From assembly GCF_016097555.1 (NCBI RefSeq), contig NC_054703.1, forward strand, positions 12,488,554 to 12,552,553: a stretch of 64,000 bases of DNA. The letters are read 5' to 3'. Within the stretch, counting starts at the first letter, position 1, and each line of letters starts with the position of its first letter. This stretch comes from Gigantopelta aegis. Taxonomy: Eukaryota; Mollusca; Gastropoda; Neomphalida; Peltospiridae. Both the position numbers and the translations under genes were made by a program. Below are positions 44,241-56,201 of this stretch, piece after piece. Below the pieces are notes generated by a model, which saw only the letters and a program-made list of their open reading frames with translations, searched no databases and was not told the origin of the DNA.

Positions 44241-46034
44241 GTCTTTCTTACTTTGTCTTTTGTCTAGCTTGTTACAATCTATTATATCACTTGTGTCATA
44301 AACTGTTTTTGAGTGTTTGCATTAAACCATTCACAGCTGCACATGCTAGACTTATTTCGACCTCCTGATAATCTTCTTATAACGTACACCCACCCAAAAC
44401 CCCGTTTATTGCATTTAATATGTACATGTGCACTGTACTCTAACAAGTCAAATGTATACGTGTACTATAATCTGAAAGCAGTCAAAGGGACATTGGATAT
44501 AATAATACTGCTACTATGAAGCAGCCATGTGCATTGTCTATAGGTAGTCTGCCACTCACGAGGACGATGTATTCTTCTTGACTGGTTAAACCTGCACAAG
44601 ACAAAACGCCGTGGGTATATTTATAGACAGTTCGGATGACATGTACTTGTAATATCTTCACATATTTTCTTCCTATGCCAATTAAAGGATCAGGTTTAAG
44701 AACAAAGGAAGTAATGTTGAATTATATGGTCGATGACAGGTATTCAGGTAAATGTCTTTATCATTTTCAGTCCTGCTTACTCTCATTCTAATTCGTGGTT
44801 CATATATTGTATGTGTTACTCGCCAATCATTGAATTTACATTTTGTCCACAAGATGGTTTATAGGATTATGTCATCATTTTTCAACAGTAAAGAGGTAGA
44901 TTCGTGTTTCGATAGTATACATGACTTAGTTACAAATTGTTGATACAAGCTGCATGCTGACAAAATAGTGAAATACCATGATAACCTATATCACAATATT
45001 TTTTATTATTTTAGAGCAAAAAAATGTAGGAAAGACCTCTTTATGATGGCTATACTATCTAAAAGTGTAATTTTCTTCCTGTGCGACCCACAGAACTCAT
45101 ACATTGACATATTACATGAAGGTGTTTGATCTAAAGGCGACAAAACTTGATCGCCATTTTGAATAAATTAAAATTCCGGTCTTAAAAAGTGGTCGTTAAC
45201 AAAACATTCCACCAGATTCGTGTTTATTGATCAAAAGTGCCATAAAAATGACAGGGCATAATTATCTAATGTAAAACAAAATATTCATTTCCCCAAGCTT
45301 TTGATCAGTGGGACAACTTAAGTCAATTCAATCTGAAGCTAACGGTGGGCTTAATATATCATTTATGTCACTTTTGTAACTAAATAATTAGTTTATATTT
45401 ACAGCTTTCTTTGACAATATTAGTAACACTAACAAAAGTACATTGTCTGTATATATTTATATTTGTGTGCGATTTGGGGGAATATTGGTACCAATTTTGA
45501 ACAAAGGTGGCCATCTTGAATTTTCCTTTTCATCCATATATCTCTGAATGAATTTTAAAGAACATGTGTGAATACATTTAAGTCATAGCACTGATAATTC
45601 CATGCAACTGTCCACTGGATCTTAAGAATACATGTAGTTTGCCATTGTGTTTGCATATATGAGTTATGGCGGCCATTTTGAAATTATGCAAATTAGCATA
45701 TTTGCCCCACCTACATCGATTTACATTTTTTTTATATATTTACACTTCTACACTATTATCAAGCAAATATAAATCAAAATATCCTACGTCAGTGACTATT
45801 ATTGCTTTTTAAAAGACTGATGTGGACTCACTTCTTTTTAAACTCAGTTTATCCACACGATATTTCTTTATCACTAGCCAGTGTCCAGCGGCAGTTTTTA
45901 AGCTAGACACCACTAGATCACACACCCAATGTCTTTGTGAATATCCTAATGTTTGTAGTAAATAAAACTATGAAATTATTGGGAGGTAAAATCTAGTCTC
46001 GACTTCTTGAAAAATCCAGGCGATCAGAAACAGC
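44241..46034. other. Spacer, nothing recognised
   Basis: AT-rich, with isolated motifs such as GGCGGCCATTTTGAAATTAT that resemble the tandem unit at 41102-42440. No protein-coding signal that I can support. Confidence 0.45.
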
Positions 46035-46038
46035 TTAA

Positions 46039-47016
46039 AGTCCGAAACAAATTGTTAAATTACTCTACTACCTTTAATTACTGTTAGATTTCCTCCCAAT
46101 TTTGTCCAGACACAAATCGTGAAAAAAGTATTACAGTGAAAGAGATTCCACATACGAGACTGTAACGACGTCACCTATGTCGACTTCGCTGAGATGGCAT
46201 AGGGCAAAATACATGCCGTTTCCTTCCGTCTGCCATTTTGCTTGTTTATGGAATACTCTTCAAGAGGGGTGGGTCAATATGACGTAATCGAACGACGTCA
46301 TGACATGCGCTAAGGTATAACGCACTTATCATTACATCAAATTAATTATTTGGCATACTTAGGAGGCTTCCACCCCTCATGAAGAATATTCCATAAAAAT
46401 TCAAAATGGCAGACGGTGAAAAATTACATGTATTTTGCCCTATGCAATCTCAGCGAAATACCGGCCTCGGTAGCGTCGTGGTTAGGCCATCAGTCAACAG
46501 GCTGGTAGGTACTGGGTTCGGATCCCAGTCGAGGCATGGAATTTTTAATCCAGATACCGACTCCAAACCCTGAGTGAGTGCTCCGCAAGGCTCAATGGGT
46601 AGGTGTAAACCACTTGCACCGACCAGTGATCCATAACTGGTTCCACAAAAGCCATGGTTTGTGCTATCCGGCCTATGGGAAGCGCAAATAAAAGATCCCT
46701 TGCTGCTAATCGGAAAGAGTAGCCCATGAAGTGGCGACAGCGGGTTTCCTCTCAAAATCTGTGTGATTCTTAACCATATGTCTGACGCCATATAACCGTA
46801 AATAAAATGTGTTGAGTGCGTCGTTAAATAGAGCATTTCTTTCTTTTTTCTCAGCGAAATCGATATCGATGACATCGTTATAGTCTCGTATGTGAAATCT
46901 TTGTCATTGTAATGTTTTTTTCTCGATTTATGTTTGGACAAAAAGTGGAGTAAATTTAATGGTAGTTACAGGTAGGAGAGTAATTTATCGTAGTTGTTAA
47001 CAATTTGTTTTGGACT
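46039..47016. mobile_element. TTAA-4 foldback MITE carrying a SINE
   Basis: The left arm starts AGTCCGAAACAAATTGTTAA and the right arm ends with its inverse, GTTTTGGACT; TTAA lies outside both (46035-46038, 47017-47020). Homology between arms extends over more than 200 bp and includes CATACGAGACTGTAACG and the GTCTGCCATTTTG/CAAAATGGCAGAC pair. Without the SINE the element is about 577 bp, nearly all of it foldback. Confidence 0.85.
46460..46848 (+). mobile_element. SINE, H2 head, TB tail, complete with 12-bp duplication
   Basis: TCTCAGCGAAAT flanks it at 46448-46459 and 46849-46860. The head is ACCGGCCTCGGTAGCGTCGT with GGGTTCGGATCCCAGTCGAG. The core is AAAGATCCCTTGCTGCTAAT. The tail is GAGTGCGTCGTTAAATAGAG followed by a T-rich end. 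It inserted into the right part of TTAA-4, so it is the younger of the two. Confidence 0.93.
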
Positions 47017-47029
47017 TTAAATTAATTTG

Positions 47030-47575
47030 CAATCTGATTAAAATTTAGCTCTACTGGGTCTACCAGTAGATCTAACAACATTGCGTGGACTCCCATGCCC
47101 ATCTATGAATAACAATTTTAATATCGACCAATTACACTTCGCCTTTTATAGCGTTATTCAGGAGCATATAAATTCTAAAATATCGAGCGAGACTATTTAT
47201 GCAATAGGCGAACTTGTTGGTATATTTCAAAATTGAAAAAAATGGGGGAAAAGTGCAGTAATAAAACTCTGGAATATATACTAGTATAAACAGACTTTAT
47301 GGCTATACCATCACGGGGTTTGTTTTTTTTCGTCTTGAAACGAATTTTATATAAAAATTTATATTGCAATTAATTTGCGGCATACTTCGTAATTCACCCG
47401 AGTCATTTTGTATACCCTCGGCATAATTCCGAATGTTTTCAAATTCTTTTCAAATCACTGGCATGATTTTGCAAGTAAGGTTTTGATTGGCCGAATGAAA
47501 GGTCAACTGGACATGAGCTCCAACAGGCTGTTGTTAGATCCACATGTAATAGTGGAGCTAATTTTAATTAGATTG
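47030..47575 (-). mobile_element. 9-bp-target MITE, copy C, inverted
   Basis: Ends CAATCTGATTAAAATTTAGC and GCTAATTTTAATTAGATTG. It includes the TATAGCCATA/TATGGCTATA segment missing from copy B. Its left end lies 9 bp from the TTAA after TTAA-4. No clean 9-bp duplication could be read here. Confidence 0.85.
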
Positions 47576-47719
47576 AATCAATTTGGTTTAGTGGCGTCAT
47601 TAAAGAAGAACAACAAACAAACAACTTAAAAACTATTTCTTGACGATTCTGGTTGATGGACTAAATTCTTATGCCTGTGACGATAAGATAATGACAATGG
47701 TGTGTTTTACAGTACATTT

Positions 47720-47832
47720 CAAGGCATATTGTCACAGACCACTGACCTATTTAATGGTCTAACAAAGTATTAACTGAACAAAAATAATTCGATTTGTCCC
47801 CAAATGTACTTTATTCAACCATCTTCTTCGTG
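47720..47832 (+). mobile_element. TTAA-3 MITE, left third only
   Basis: AAGGCATATTGTCACAGACC through TTATTCAACCATCTTC, then homology stops. The TTAA before it is mutated. Confidence 0.8.
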
Positions 47833-48065
47833 ATTACAAAAATTTCAATTTGGCCGTTTTGGAATTCATTTTCGTGCAAGTTTGTTTGGTCTGTGTTCTT
47901 GTAATTGCTAATAAAAATATATGGTATGTATTGTCACACTGTCACTAAGTAAATTATAGGACCTAATTGTATTTCAGTCGCAAGTTCATAACTGATTTAC
48001 ATTGAATACTCGTGTCTAGTATAGATAGTGCTGAACCAAATAAAATTTGGCTGTGTCAAAGTTCA

Positions 48066-48372
48066 AAGTTTGTTTTGTTTAACGACACCATTAGAGCACA
48101 TTGATGAATTAATCATCGGCTATTGGATGTCAAACATTTGGTAATTCTAACTCGTAGTCATCAGAGGAAACCCGCTACATTTGTCCTAATGCAGCAAGGA
48201 ATCCTTTATATACACTTTCCACACATACAGGGAAGTACATACATGGTATATGACCAACTGTGGTGCATTGGCTGGAACGAGAACAAACCTAATCAGTTGA
48301 ATGGATCCATCGAGGTGGTTTGATCCTGCGACGGAAGCACCTCAGGCGACCACTCAGCCGACTGAGATAAAT
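48066..48372 (-). mobile_element. SINE, H3 head, TA tail
   Basis: AGTTTGTTTTGTTTAACGAC tail, core with AATGCAGCAAGGAATCC, and an H3 head in reverse (GTGGTTTGATCCTGCGACGG, CAGCCGACTGAGATAAAT). Confidence 0.85.
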
Positions 48373-48686
48373 TTAGTTAATACCACTATTCCTGTCTTTA
48401 GTCAAACATATAATGTGATGAACAATTTTATTTGGGCAATAAATGTGTACAATTTTATTTCACGTGGTACCACTGTGTCATGTAGCCTTTGTCTTGAAAT
48501 ATGTATGCGAAAGAAGGGGTGTCGTACAAACATCCAGTTATATCGAAAATCAGTCGTCAAAGGTTTTACTTTCTTCAGTTAATACTTTAATACTTTACTT
48601 TAATGCTGTTTTTCAATAATGCGAATATGATTTTTTTTGTTTTTTCAATATATTTTCTGGGAGAGCATGTCTCTTTCCCCTATCAA

Positions 48687-49003
48687 GGGGCGAGGCGTAA
48701 CCCAGTGGTAAAACGCTCGCTGTTTGCGCGGACGGTCTAGGATCGATCCCCGTCTGTTGGCCCATTAGGCTATTTCTCGATCCACCAAGTGCACCGCGAC
48801 TGGTACATCAAAGGCCGTGGTATGTCCTATTCTGTCTATGGGATGGTGCATATAAAAGTTCCTTGCTGCTAATCGAAAAGAGTAGTCCATGAAGTGGCAA
48901 CAGCGGGTTTCCTCTCAGGATCTTTGTGGTCCTTAACCATATGTCTGACGCCATATAACCGTAAATAAAAATGTGTTGAGTGCGTCGTTAAATAAAACAT
49001 TTC
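48687..49003 (+). mobile_element. SINE, H1 head, TB tail, near full length
   Basis: GGGGCGAGGCGTAACCCAGT start, GGATCGATCCCCGTCTG, intact core, and GTGCGTCGTTAAATAAAACA end. The closely similar head at 50663 shares the unusual GCTATTTCTCGATCCACCAA stretch, so the two belong to one sublineage. Confidence 0.9.
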
Positions 49004-49052
49004 CTTGCTTCCTTCCTATCCCCTATCAATATCGCTCGCCACAGTATAGAAA

Positions 49053-49254
49053 ACCCCGCTAACTGGGCTCTGTCTAGGACAGTAGTTATAGTGGTTAGTT
49101 GTTAGAGGTTAGTGAAAGAGAAGTCGGTGTAGTGGTCATGCATCTACCCATTGAGTTGTTAAATCTCGCTTTGGGTGGGAGATAAAAACGGAGTTGAGAA
49201 CCCCAGTACCTACCAACCTTTTTTCTGATGGCTTGACCACAACACCACCGAGTC
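49053..49254 (-). mobile_element. SINE-F, truncated copy
   Basis: It keeps GGGCTCTGTCTAGGACAGTA, the GTTAGTTGTTAGAGGTTAGT block, CGCTTTGGGTGGGAG and the head remnant ending CAACACCACCGAGTCCGG. Confidence 0.75.
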
Positions 49255-49336
49255 CGGTGTGCCATATAACGAGAATAGGACTAGAGGTTGCGTTGTAGCA
49301 AATACAATAAAACGGTCCGTGTCAAACCAAAGGAGG

Positions 49337-49884
49337 CAAATGTTTTATTTAACAACGCACTCAACACATTTTATTTACGGTTATATGGCGTCAGACATAT
49401 GGTTAAGGACCACACAGATATTGAGAGTTAAAACCCGCTGTCGCCACTTCATGGGCTACTCTTTTCGATTAGCTGCAAGGGATCTTTTATATGCACCATC
49501 CCACAGACAGGATAACACATACCACGAGCACATTGATTTTTTTATATCTTATCATCGGCTATTGGACGTCAGACATATGGTCATTCTGACACTGTTTTTA
49601 AAGAGGAAATCCGCTCTCGCCACATGGGCTACTCTTTTATGACAAGCAGCAAGGGATCTTTTATTTGCGCTTCCCACAGGCAGGATAGCACAAACCATGG
49701 CCTTTGTTGAACCAGTTATGGATCACTGGTCGGTGCAAGTGGTTTACACCTACCCATTGAGCCTTGCGGAGCACTCACTCAGGGTTTGGAGTCGGTATCT
49801 GGATTAAAAATCCCATGGCTCGACTGGGATCCGAACCCAGTACCTACCAGCCTGTAGACCGATTACTTAACCACGACGCCGGTC
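49337..49884 (-). mobile_element. Two SINEs fused: TB copy cut into an H2/TA copy
   Basis: A TB-tailed body (GTTTTATTTAACAACGCACT) stops at ACATACCACG (49526). The next base enters a TA-tailed body (AGCACATTGATTTTTTTATA) that continues to an H2 head (GGATCCGAACCCAGTACCTA, CCACGACGCCGGTCC). The second copy lost its terminal GTTTGTTTTGTTTAACG. Confidence 0.8.
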
Positions 49885-50662
49885 CATTTGCAATAAATAA
49901 ATACACTTGTATTTGTTATACAGTTGTTATGTTACGCACTATGCACCAGAGGTTGTACTTATTGCAGAGTACCCCCTAAGAATGCAGCTGCGACTCTCAA
50001 CCAAAATATGGGTTTCTAATAAAAACATTAATTAAATCTTTTAAATTGTATGTGAACCCTTCCCCCCACCGCCATTTTCTTACAGGTAGATTAAATGTTA
50101 GGTGCCGGCAGAGCTCGACCTTAGCGGTAGTCCGGTGTGTTTCGGCTAACGATTTCTCACTCGGGAGTACCAGTTGTCTAAACCCGGTAGTCCGCAGGGC
50201 TACCAAATTGTTTGGCATGTCCAGTAACTCCGCAATCAACAAGACGTTTACATTTTTTTCACTTGTCCACTGGACAAGTCCAACTAAAAATCTTCTTAGA
50301 TAAATTGGCAATACCCCCAGATTTTGTTTACTGATTTAAACAAAATACTTTGTTCATTAAGGCCTGTAATGTTGTTTATGTTGTAATGTTGTGTGTATTT
50401 CACAGTATATTGGTCATGATTTAAAAAAAGCCAACCCTAAAACATGTTTCTAAATAGAAATGATTTTGCTTTTTTTTCTCTTCTCTTTTTAAAAAACAAA
50501 AAACAATTTATTAAAGTTATGGGGCTAACAATTTGTACTGAGGGCTACTAGATTTTATAACCTGGTAGCCCGATGGGTTACCACTGAAAACACTTACGGT
50601 CAAAGCCACACTTTATACTAGTGCACTCTGCCCGGGTGTTGATAGGTGCTTATATCAGATTT
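49885..50662. other. Spacer, nothing firmly recognised
   Basis: Includes GGTAGTCCGCAGGGCTACCA-type motifs related to those at 25127-25472, but no clear ends. The overlapping opposite-strand frames at 49997-50311 have no recognisable domain. Confidence 0.4.
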
Positions 50663-50999
50663 AGGGGCGGGACGTAGCACACAGCACAGTGGTAAAGCGA
50701 TCGCCGTTTGCGCGGTCGGTCTAAGATCGATCCCCGTCTGTTGGCCCATTAGGCTATTTCTCGATCCACCAAGTGCACCGCGACTGGTATATCAAATCCC
50801 GTGGTATGTGCTTTCCTGTCTGTGAGATGGTGCATATAAATATACTAATGGAAATATGTAGCGGGCTTCCACATAAGAATATATGTCAAAATCACCAAAT
50901 GTTTGTCACCCAGTAGCCGATGATTAACAAATCAATGTGTTCTAGACCGACCTGTTCATAAGGCAAGCGTTTTACCACTGTGCAGTATGCCCGCCCCTT
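50663..50999. mobile_element. SINE hybrid: plus H1 copy joined to inverted H1 head
   Basis: The plus part (GGGGCGGGACGTAGCACACA to CAATGTGTTCTAG, 50945) has an 8-bp expansion in the A box. It is followed by an inverted head fragment (CCGACCTGTTCATAAGGCAA to CCCGCCCC). This is the same architecture as 20950-21265. Confidence 0.75.
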
Positions 51000-51016
51000 C
51001 GCAGAAAGGAAAGGAA

Positions 51017-51271
51017 AGGAAATGTTTTATTTAACGACGCACTCAACACATTTTATTTACGGTTATATGGCGTCGGACATATGATTAGGGACCACACAGA
51101 TTTTGAGGGAGGAAAGCCGCTGTCGCCACTTCATGGGCTACTCTTTTCGATTAGCAGCAGGGGTTCTTTTATATGCACCATCCCACAGACAGGATAGCAC
51201 ATACCACTGCATTTGCTATACCAGTCGTGGTGCACTGGCTGGAACGAGAAATAGCCCAATGGGCCCACCGA
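51017..51271 (-). mobile_element. SINE, TB tail, head truncated
   Basis: GTTTTATTTAACGACGCACT tail, core, and stop at GGGCCCACCGATCG before the A box. Confidence 0.88.
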
Positions 51272-51609
51272 TCGTAGAAAAGAAATGCATTAAATCGGAA
51301 ATAAGCTGTGTAATAAAAAGTGACTGATCTGCAGTCCACTCGGTCACCTGTTGACCTACGCAGCTGGACATTACCAGTTATACATTAATGCAATTACCAG
51401 AGGCATATTTAGGAGGGAGAACGATCGCAGTCTCTTGCTAGACTGTTTTTGTTGCGTCGAATGTTAAATGAACGTGGCACTGATGTGAGCAATTACACCT
51501 CAGACGTCTGCTACTGGGCAATACTGTTCCAATAATACACAGGGTTGAAAATTAGCAGTCGCCCAGTCGACCTTTATTGGCTTAGGGCGACTAAGAATTT
51601 TACAAAGAT

Positions 51610-51731
<122 letters not shown>

Positions 51732-52006
51732 TTTAAATATTTTAAATGCTACAGTAGTAGGCTACTAATAAAATAAATAAGGATCACAACAAACATTTTA
51801 CCAAAATATAGGGTGTCTTTTTTTTTTGTCTTTTTTTTTTATCATATTACAAAGCATAAAAACGTACTTATTGTTTAATATAGTAATCTTTGGGTGGTTA
51901 TTGCATCATGCACGTCTTGGTGTCAAGACGTTAGATCTGATCTGTTCTTATTTCATGTTCTGTCTCCAGCTGCCAGATCTGTAGTTCACGTCAGCACAGA
52001 CGCAAT

Positions 52007-52423
52007 CATCTTCATAAATCAAGGCTAATATTCGTTCCTCGTATTCAGCCTTGATACATGTCGTCAAGAAATCGTGCCACAAAATGCTTAAATTTCATTG
52101 GATGCGATGAGATCTGATTGCAACGAATCGCAACGTTCCTTATAGATTCCCTTGTTATTGTAAACAAAGATGGCAGCGTCCGTGGAAACGTGTCGTGTTT
52201 GTCACGATGTTAAAAAAAAGGTTTCGGCGGTTAATTTTTGATATTGCTTTCAAGATTGTCACCGATGCTGTGATTGGTCAGCGATGTCATCGTGTAAGGG
52301 ATATAATCGGTGTTACAAATTTTCTTCCAATAGAGGGCGCTAGTAGTGGATATCAGTAATCTTGACTACATGTATCAAGGCTGAATACGAGAAACGAATA
52401 TTAGCCTTGATTTATGAAGATGA
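52007..52423. mobile_element. Nested 417-bp MITE with 7-8 bp duplication
   Basis: The ends are inverse over about 60 bp (CATCTTCATAAATCAAGGCT at the left). GACGCAAT flanks it at 51999-52006 and 52424-52431. The size of the duplication fits hAT. It lies inside the larger element at 51540-52597 and is therefore younger. Confidence 0.85.
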
Positions 52424-52649
52424 GACGCAATGTGTTTTGGTACAAACGATTCAGTTTAAGTGCATTTCTTTTTTTAACAGGCACCATATTCGCCAGACTC
52501 TAAAATCGATGGTCACCCAACGGACTATCTTTGTAAAATTCTTAGTCGCCCTTAGCCAATAAAGGTTGCCACAGGCGACTGCTACTTTTCAAACCTGAAT
52601 ATATCACATTACAAAAGTCTGACTCATATAACACTGTCATTTGTATGAA

Positions 52650-53293
52650 CTGATTTGTGATGTGTCAAGCGGGTGTTGTCTGTTAAAACATTCTGTGCAC
52701 TTTTAACATGTTAAAGGTTTCTCAACTGTTTCAACGAATATGTGGTGCGTTAAACTGGTATTGTCTGTTAAAACATACTGTGCACTTTCAACATTGTATA
52801 GGTTTCTCAAAAGTATGGAAAGATATGTGGTGCTTCAAGCTGGTTTTGTCTGTTAAAGCATTATGTGCACTTTTTAACATTTTAAATGTTTCTCAACAGA
52901 ATCAACGGATGTGGAGCTTCAAAGCTCGATTCGTCTGTTAAAACATTCCGTGCATTTTCAACATTTTAAATGTTTCTCAACAGTTTCAACAAATATGTGG
53001 TGCTTCAAGCAGATGTTGTCTGTTAAAACATTCTGAGCACTTTCAACATTTGAAAGGTTTCTCAACAGAATCAATGGACGTGGTGCTTCAGGCAGGTGTT
53101 GTTTGTTAAAACATTCTGTGCACTTTCAACTTTTCGAATGTTTTTCAACAGAGTAAACGGACAGGTTGTGAATGAAGCTGGTTCTGTCTGTTAAAACATT
53201 CTGAGCACTTTCAACATTTTAAACGTTTCACAATAGTATAATTGGACAGGTGGTGATTCAAGCTCGTGTTGTCTTAAAATATTCTGAGCACTT
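52650..53293 (-). repeat. Decayed zinc-finger modules downstream of ZF3
   Basis: Seven or eight diverged units of about 84-87 bp, each with GTCTGTTAAAACATTCTG, an ACTTTCAACATTTTAAA block and GTTTCTCAACAG. Read in ZF3 sense, the first unit after the stop gives Lys-Cys-stop-Lys-Cys and then a degenerate finger. Units are more diverged than those beside ZF2. Confidence 0.8.
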
Positions 53294-54250
53294 TCAACAT
53301 TTTAAAGCTTTCTCACCAGTATGAATCAACATGTGATGTTTCAACTGCTTACACTGAGAGAAACATTTTGCACACGTGCCACAAATGAAAGGTTTAACAT
53401 CAGTATGAACCAGCGTGTGCTGTGTCAGGTGGGTACTGCGGGAAAAACATTTATCACACACCTCACACTTGAAAGGTTTAACACCCGAGTGAACGAAAAG
53501 GTGTCTTGTTAGGAGTGTCTTCTGAGAGAATCGCTTTTCACACAGCTCACACGCGAACGGCTTAACATTGGTGTGAATGACCATATGTTTTTTTAAATAG
53601 GAATTTAAAGAGAAACGTTTTGCACACACCTCGCATTTAAAGGGTTTCACCTCAGCGTGAATCGACATATGTTTCTTCAAGGTGTTGTTATGAGAGAAAC
53701 TCTTTGCACACACCTCACATTTGAAATTCCTGTCGTCAGTGTGTGTTGACATATGCTCCTTCATGTGGGTTTTGCGTGAGAAACATTTTCCACAAGCATC
53801 GCACGTAAAGGGCTTAAAACCAGTGTGCTTCAACATGTGTATCTTCAGGTCGTTGCTACGTAAGAAACACTTGGCACACATTCCACATGTAAACGGCTTA
53901 GCTCCAGTGTGAACCAAGATATGCAGCTGCAGGCTGAAACGATGAGAGAAACATCTGGCACACACATCACATCTGAAGTCTTTAACACCGGTGTGGACCA
54001 GCATATGTTTCCTCAAGTAATCTCTCAGACGAAAAGACTTTCTGCACACCTCACACTGATATGGTCGTTCACCAGTGTGGATCCTCATATGCTGCTTTAT
54101 CTTACTGTTGCACGAGAAACACTTTAAACACATCCCACATTGAAAAGGTTTTTCAAAAGAATGTTCCGGTGTAGGCGGCCGGTCGATTTCCAGATCAGAA
54201 CTGTTTTTACAATGTTTTGATGTGACCTCATTGTCGACGCTGAATGACAT
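53294..54250 (-). CDS. C2H2 zinc-finger protein ZF3, 10 fingers
   Basis: Predicted nuclear DNA-binding protein of 318 residues. The leader MSFSVDN...PTPEHSFEKP (about 35 residues) is followed by ten C2H2 fingers (about 36-315), all with intact C-x2-C and H-x3-H, and a last LKC before the stop. The final finger (SQCKQLKHHMLIHTGEKA) is closest to finger 7 of ZF1 (TQCHQLKRHKLIHTGEKA), and the first fingers of all three share CGMC-x-KC. There is no KRAB, BTB or SCAN domain. The ATG at 54250 is the first after upstream stops and is homologous to those of ZF1 and ZF2. A longer reading from 54307 would need TTG. Confidence 0.88.
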   Translation of the reverse strand: MSFSVDNEVTSKHCKNSSDLEIDRPPTPEHSFEKPFQCGMCLKCFSCNSKIKQHMRIHTGERPYQCEVCRKSFRLRDYLRKHMLVHTGVKDFRCDVCARCFSHRFSLQLHILVHTGAKPFTCGMCAKCFLRSNDLKIHMLKHTGFKPFTCDACGKCFSRKTHMKEHMSTHTDDRNFKCEVCAKSFSHNNTLKKHMSIHAEVKPFKCEVCAKRFSLNSYLKKHMVIHTNVKPFACELCEKRFSQKTLLTRHLFVHSGVKPFKCEVCDKCFSRSTHLTQHTLVHTDVKPFICGTCAKCFSQCKQLKHHMLIHTGEKALKC

Positions 54251-54610
54251 ATTCCTTTTTCGATGGGAGCCTCTAGTGAACGTTTTGAACAGTATATTCT
54301 CTATCAATGTTTTGATGGGGCCACCTTGTCAAATCTATCATTACTGAATGACATATTCCTTTTTTTCCCAGACGAGCTTTGAGTCAACACCTTGAACAGA
54401 AAAATGTCTATCAATGTTTTGATGGAACCTAATTGTAACCAAATCTATAGTTGTCGAAAAATCTGTTAACACAATCACAGTAAGGCATATTCTTTTTCAT
54501 ACAGGAGCCTGGAGTTAACGTTTTGAACAGTACTTTTTCTATCAATGTTTTGATGGAACCTAATTGTAACCAAATCTATAGTCACTGGATGACAGACAGA
54601 AGCTTGGGAT
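54251..54610 (-). repeat. Leader repeats upstream of ZF3
   Basis: Three to four diverged units of 103-137 bp, starting near 54242, 54345, 54482 and 54587, with GAATGACATATTCCTTTTT and CTATCAATGTTTTGATGG. The last unit runs into the ZF3 start, so the sequence around the ATG was itself duplicated. The units lie between the predicted acceptor (54714) and the ATG, in the probable 5' untranslated region, and add extra out-of-frame ATGs. Confidence 0.75.
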
Positions 54611-54713
54611 CAAGTGTTTTGAAGAGTATGATGTAAATCACAATGTCTTTGTTTCTCGAGAAACAGTCTGGCATGAGCATTGTTTGATGGATCTTCAAGG
54701 TTGTAGAGGGAGT

Positions 54714-54733
54714 GCTGAAACAGAGACAGTAAA
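54714..54733 (-). promoter_or_regulatory. Predicted 3' splice acceptor of ZF3 exon
   Basis: Minus strand: TTTACTGTCTCTGTTTCAG then CACTCCC. It matches the acceptors of ZF1 and ZF2 in position relative to the first finger and in its TTTACTG start. Confidence 0.6.
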
Positions 54734-54781
54734 TTCATAAATAAATTACAAGTTCGAGTTGTACAATTATGTATGTTTTAA

Positions 54782-55000
54782 AGTCACAGACCCTAGTTTC
54801 AATCCGTGAAAATAGACACCAACTTTAGTTACTCTAAGCTGTAGCATTTGGATATCGTTACAACAGATTGAAACAACAGCCTGCAACAATGAAACTGTGA
54901 AATACATTTAAAACAGACTAGAGCTTGTCTCCATAACCATTACTTCTCGAAGGTACGTGCAGTTTTGAAAATGTATTAGAAAAGTAGTATCACATGCACC
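54782..55000 (-). mobile_element. TTAA-1 MITE, left half only
   Basis: TTAA then AGTCACAGACCCTAGTTTC, with the ACAGATTGAAAC and AGACTAGAGCTTGTCTCC regions. Homology stops near 55000 and G/C runs follow (55031-55046, 55091-55104). Confidence 0.75.
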
Positions 55001-55869
55001 CTGGGTTCATTTTTGAATTTGATGTGACTCCCCCCCCCCCCCCCCACACACACCTGTGTGTACTTGGTTGACCTAGCTGAGGGGTGACTCGGGGGGGGGG
55101 GGGGTCCTCACATCTGTGTGTCCTTGGGTGACTCGGTGCTCGCCCCATTTGTGTGTCGCTGAGAGTGACTCAGTAGTCGGAGTGACCATGTACGTTATGT
55201 ATAAAACAATCCAGTATAAAATGGGTAAGTTTTAGCCTTATTGTCATTCACTTGTAGGAATCTGTACAACTGCTCTACGTTTTTGAAAAAAGAGAACTGT
55301 ATTATTTCTAACTCTAAGGTAAGCTATTTTATTGTATCTATTGAATTATTATTTTGTCTTAGTTAAAAAAAAGGCCCAGACATTCTAATACTTACATATG
55401 ACATATATTTTAAAACATATCTATATACCACTCTCCAGTGTGTCAATGAGAAAAACATTTGTCAGAACAAAACAGAACTTTATTACACTCAGGCCGTTAT
55501 GCAACGGCGTAAGAGGATCATACATATTCTGATTCTGACAAGATGATTAACAGGGTGTCAACAGCCGTATGATAATTTTTAATTTTTAACAAAAGACGTG
55601 ACCGTCGTGCGCCGCTTCATAACAGCAAGTCGAGGTCAGCAAGTTTCATTCATGATTTTAACAAAAGACGCGTGGGACAGATGACATTGATAGTCTGTTT
55701 TGACTCGAGTCGTGTGCCAATTGTCCCGTAACGGCTGAATAAAGCCCTTCATTGTACTTCAATCAACGTTTTCTTGAAAGGTTGGCACACTTTTTAATTA
55801 TCATCTCTTACTTCTGGAGATTAAACTAAAACGTCTGACAGTCATTATACCAATTTGTTGCGTGGAAAT

Positions 55870-55870
<1 letters not shown>
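55001..55870. other. Spacer, nothing firmly recognised
   Basis: Includes a repeated GTGTGTCCTTGG/GTGTGTACTTGG pattern (55050-55160) and inverse CCGTTATG/CATAACGG-like motifs at 55490 and 55720. No supported gene. Confidence 0.4.

Positions 55871-55946
<76 letters not shown>
55871..55946. repeat. (CT)n microsatellite
   Basis: About 75 bp of CT. Confidence 0.98.
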
Positions 55947-55948
<2 letters not shown>

Positions 55949-55967
55949 CAAACAGACATTTAATAAC

Positions 55968-56201
55968 TTGAAAGGTACAGGCAAGTATTACATGTGTTGG
56001 GTGACAAGACAATTTCGACAAAGAAAAGAAAAAACTATTAGAAACGGGTTTTATCGTACTCGTTTTAAAGAGTATAGCACCTCTATTAAAACAACAAGGC
56101 AACACTTGTCAAAAACCATTTTGATACCCGTGGAAATATACGAACGTCTCATAAAGACCTATCTATCAAGTCGACCTGAAGGTTCTAATAGACAAAATTA
56201 A
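55968..56201 (+). CDS. Short ORF of unknown function, basic
   Basis: Frame of up to 77 residues, rich in Lys and Arg. It has the segment SKTILIPVEIYERLIKTYLS, reminiscent of the LVP-x-(E/D)-x-Y-x-RL opening of small proteins encoded by unclassified invertebrate mobile elements. That resemblance is from memory only. Initiation may be at the ATG at 55968 or 55992. It is the first of three unknown frames within 1.6 kb on the same strand. Expression is unproven. Confidence 0.35.
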   Translation: MKGTGKYYMCWVTRQFRQRKEKTIRNGFYRTRFKEYSTSIKTTRQHLSKTILIPVEIYERLIKTYLSSRPEGSNRQN

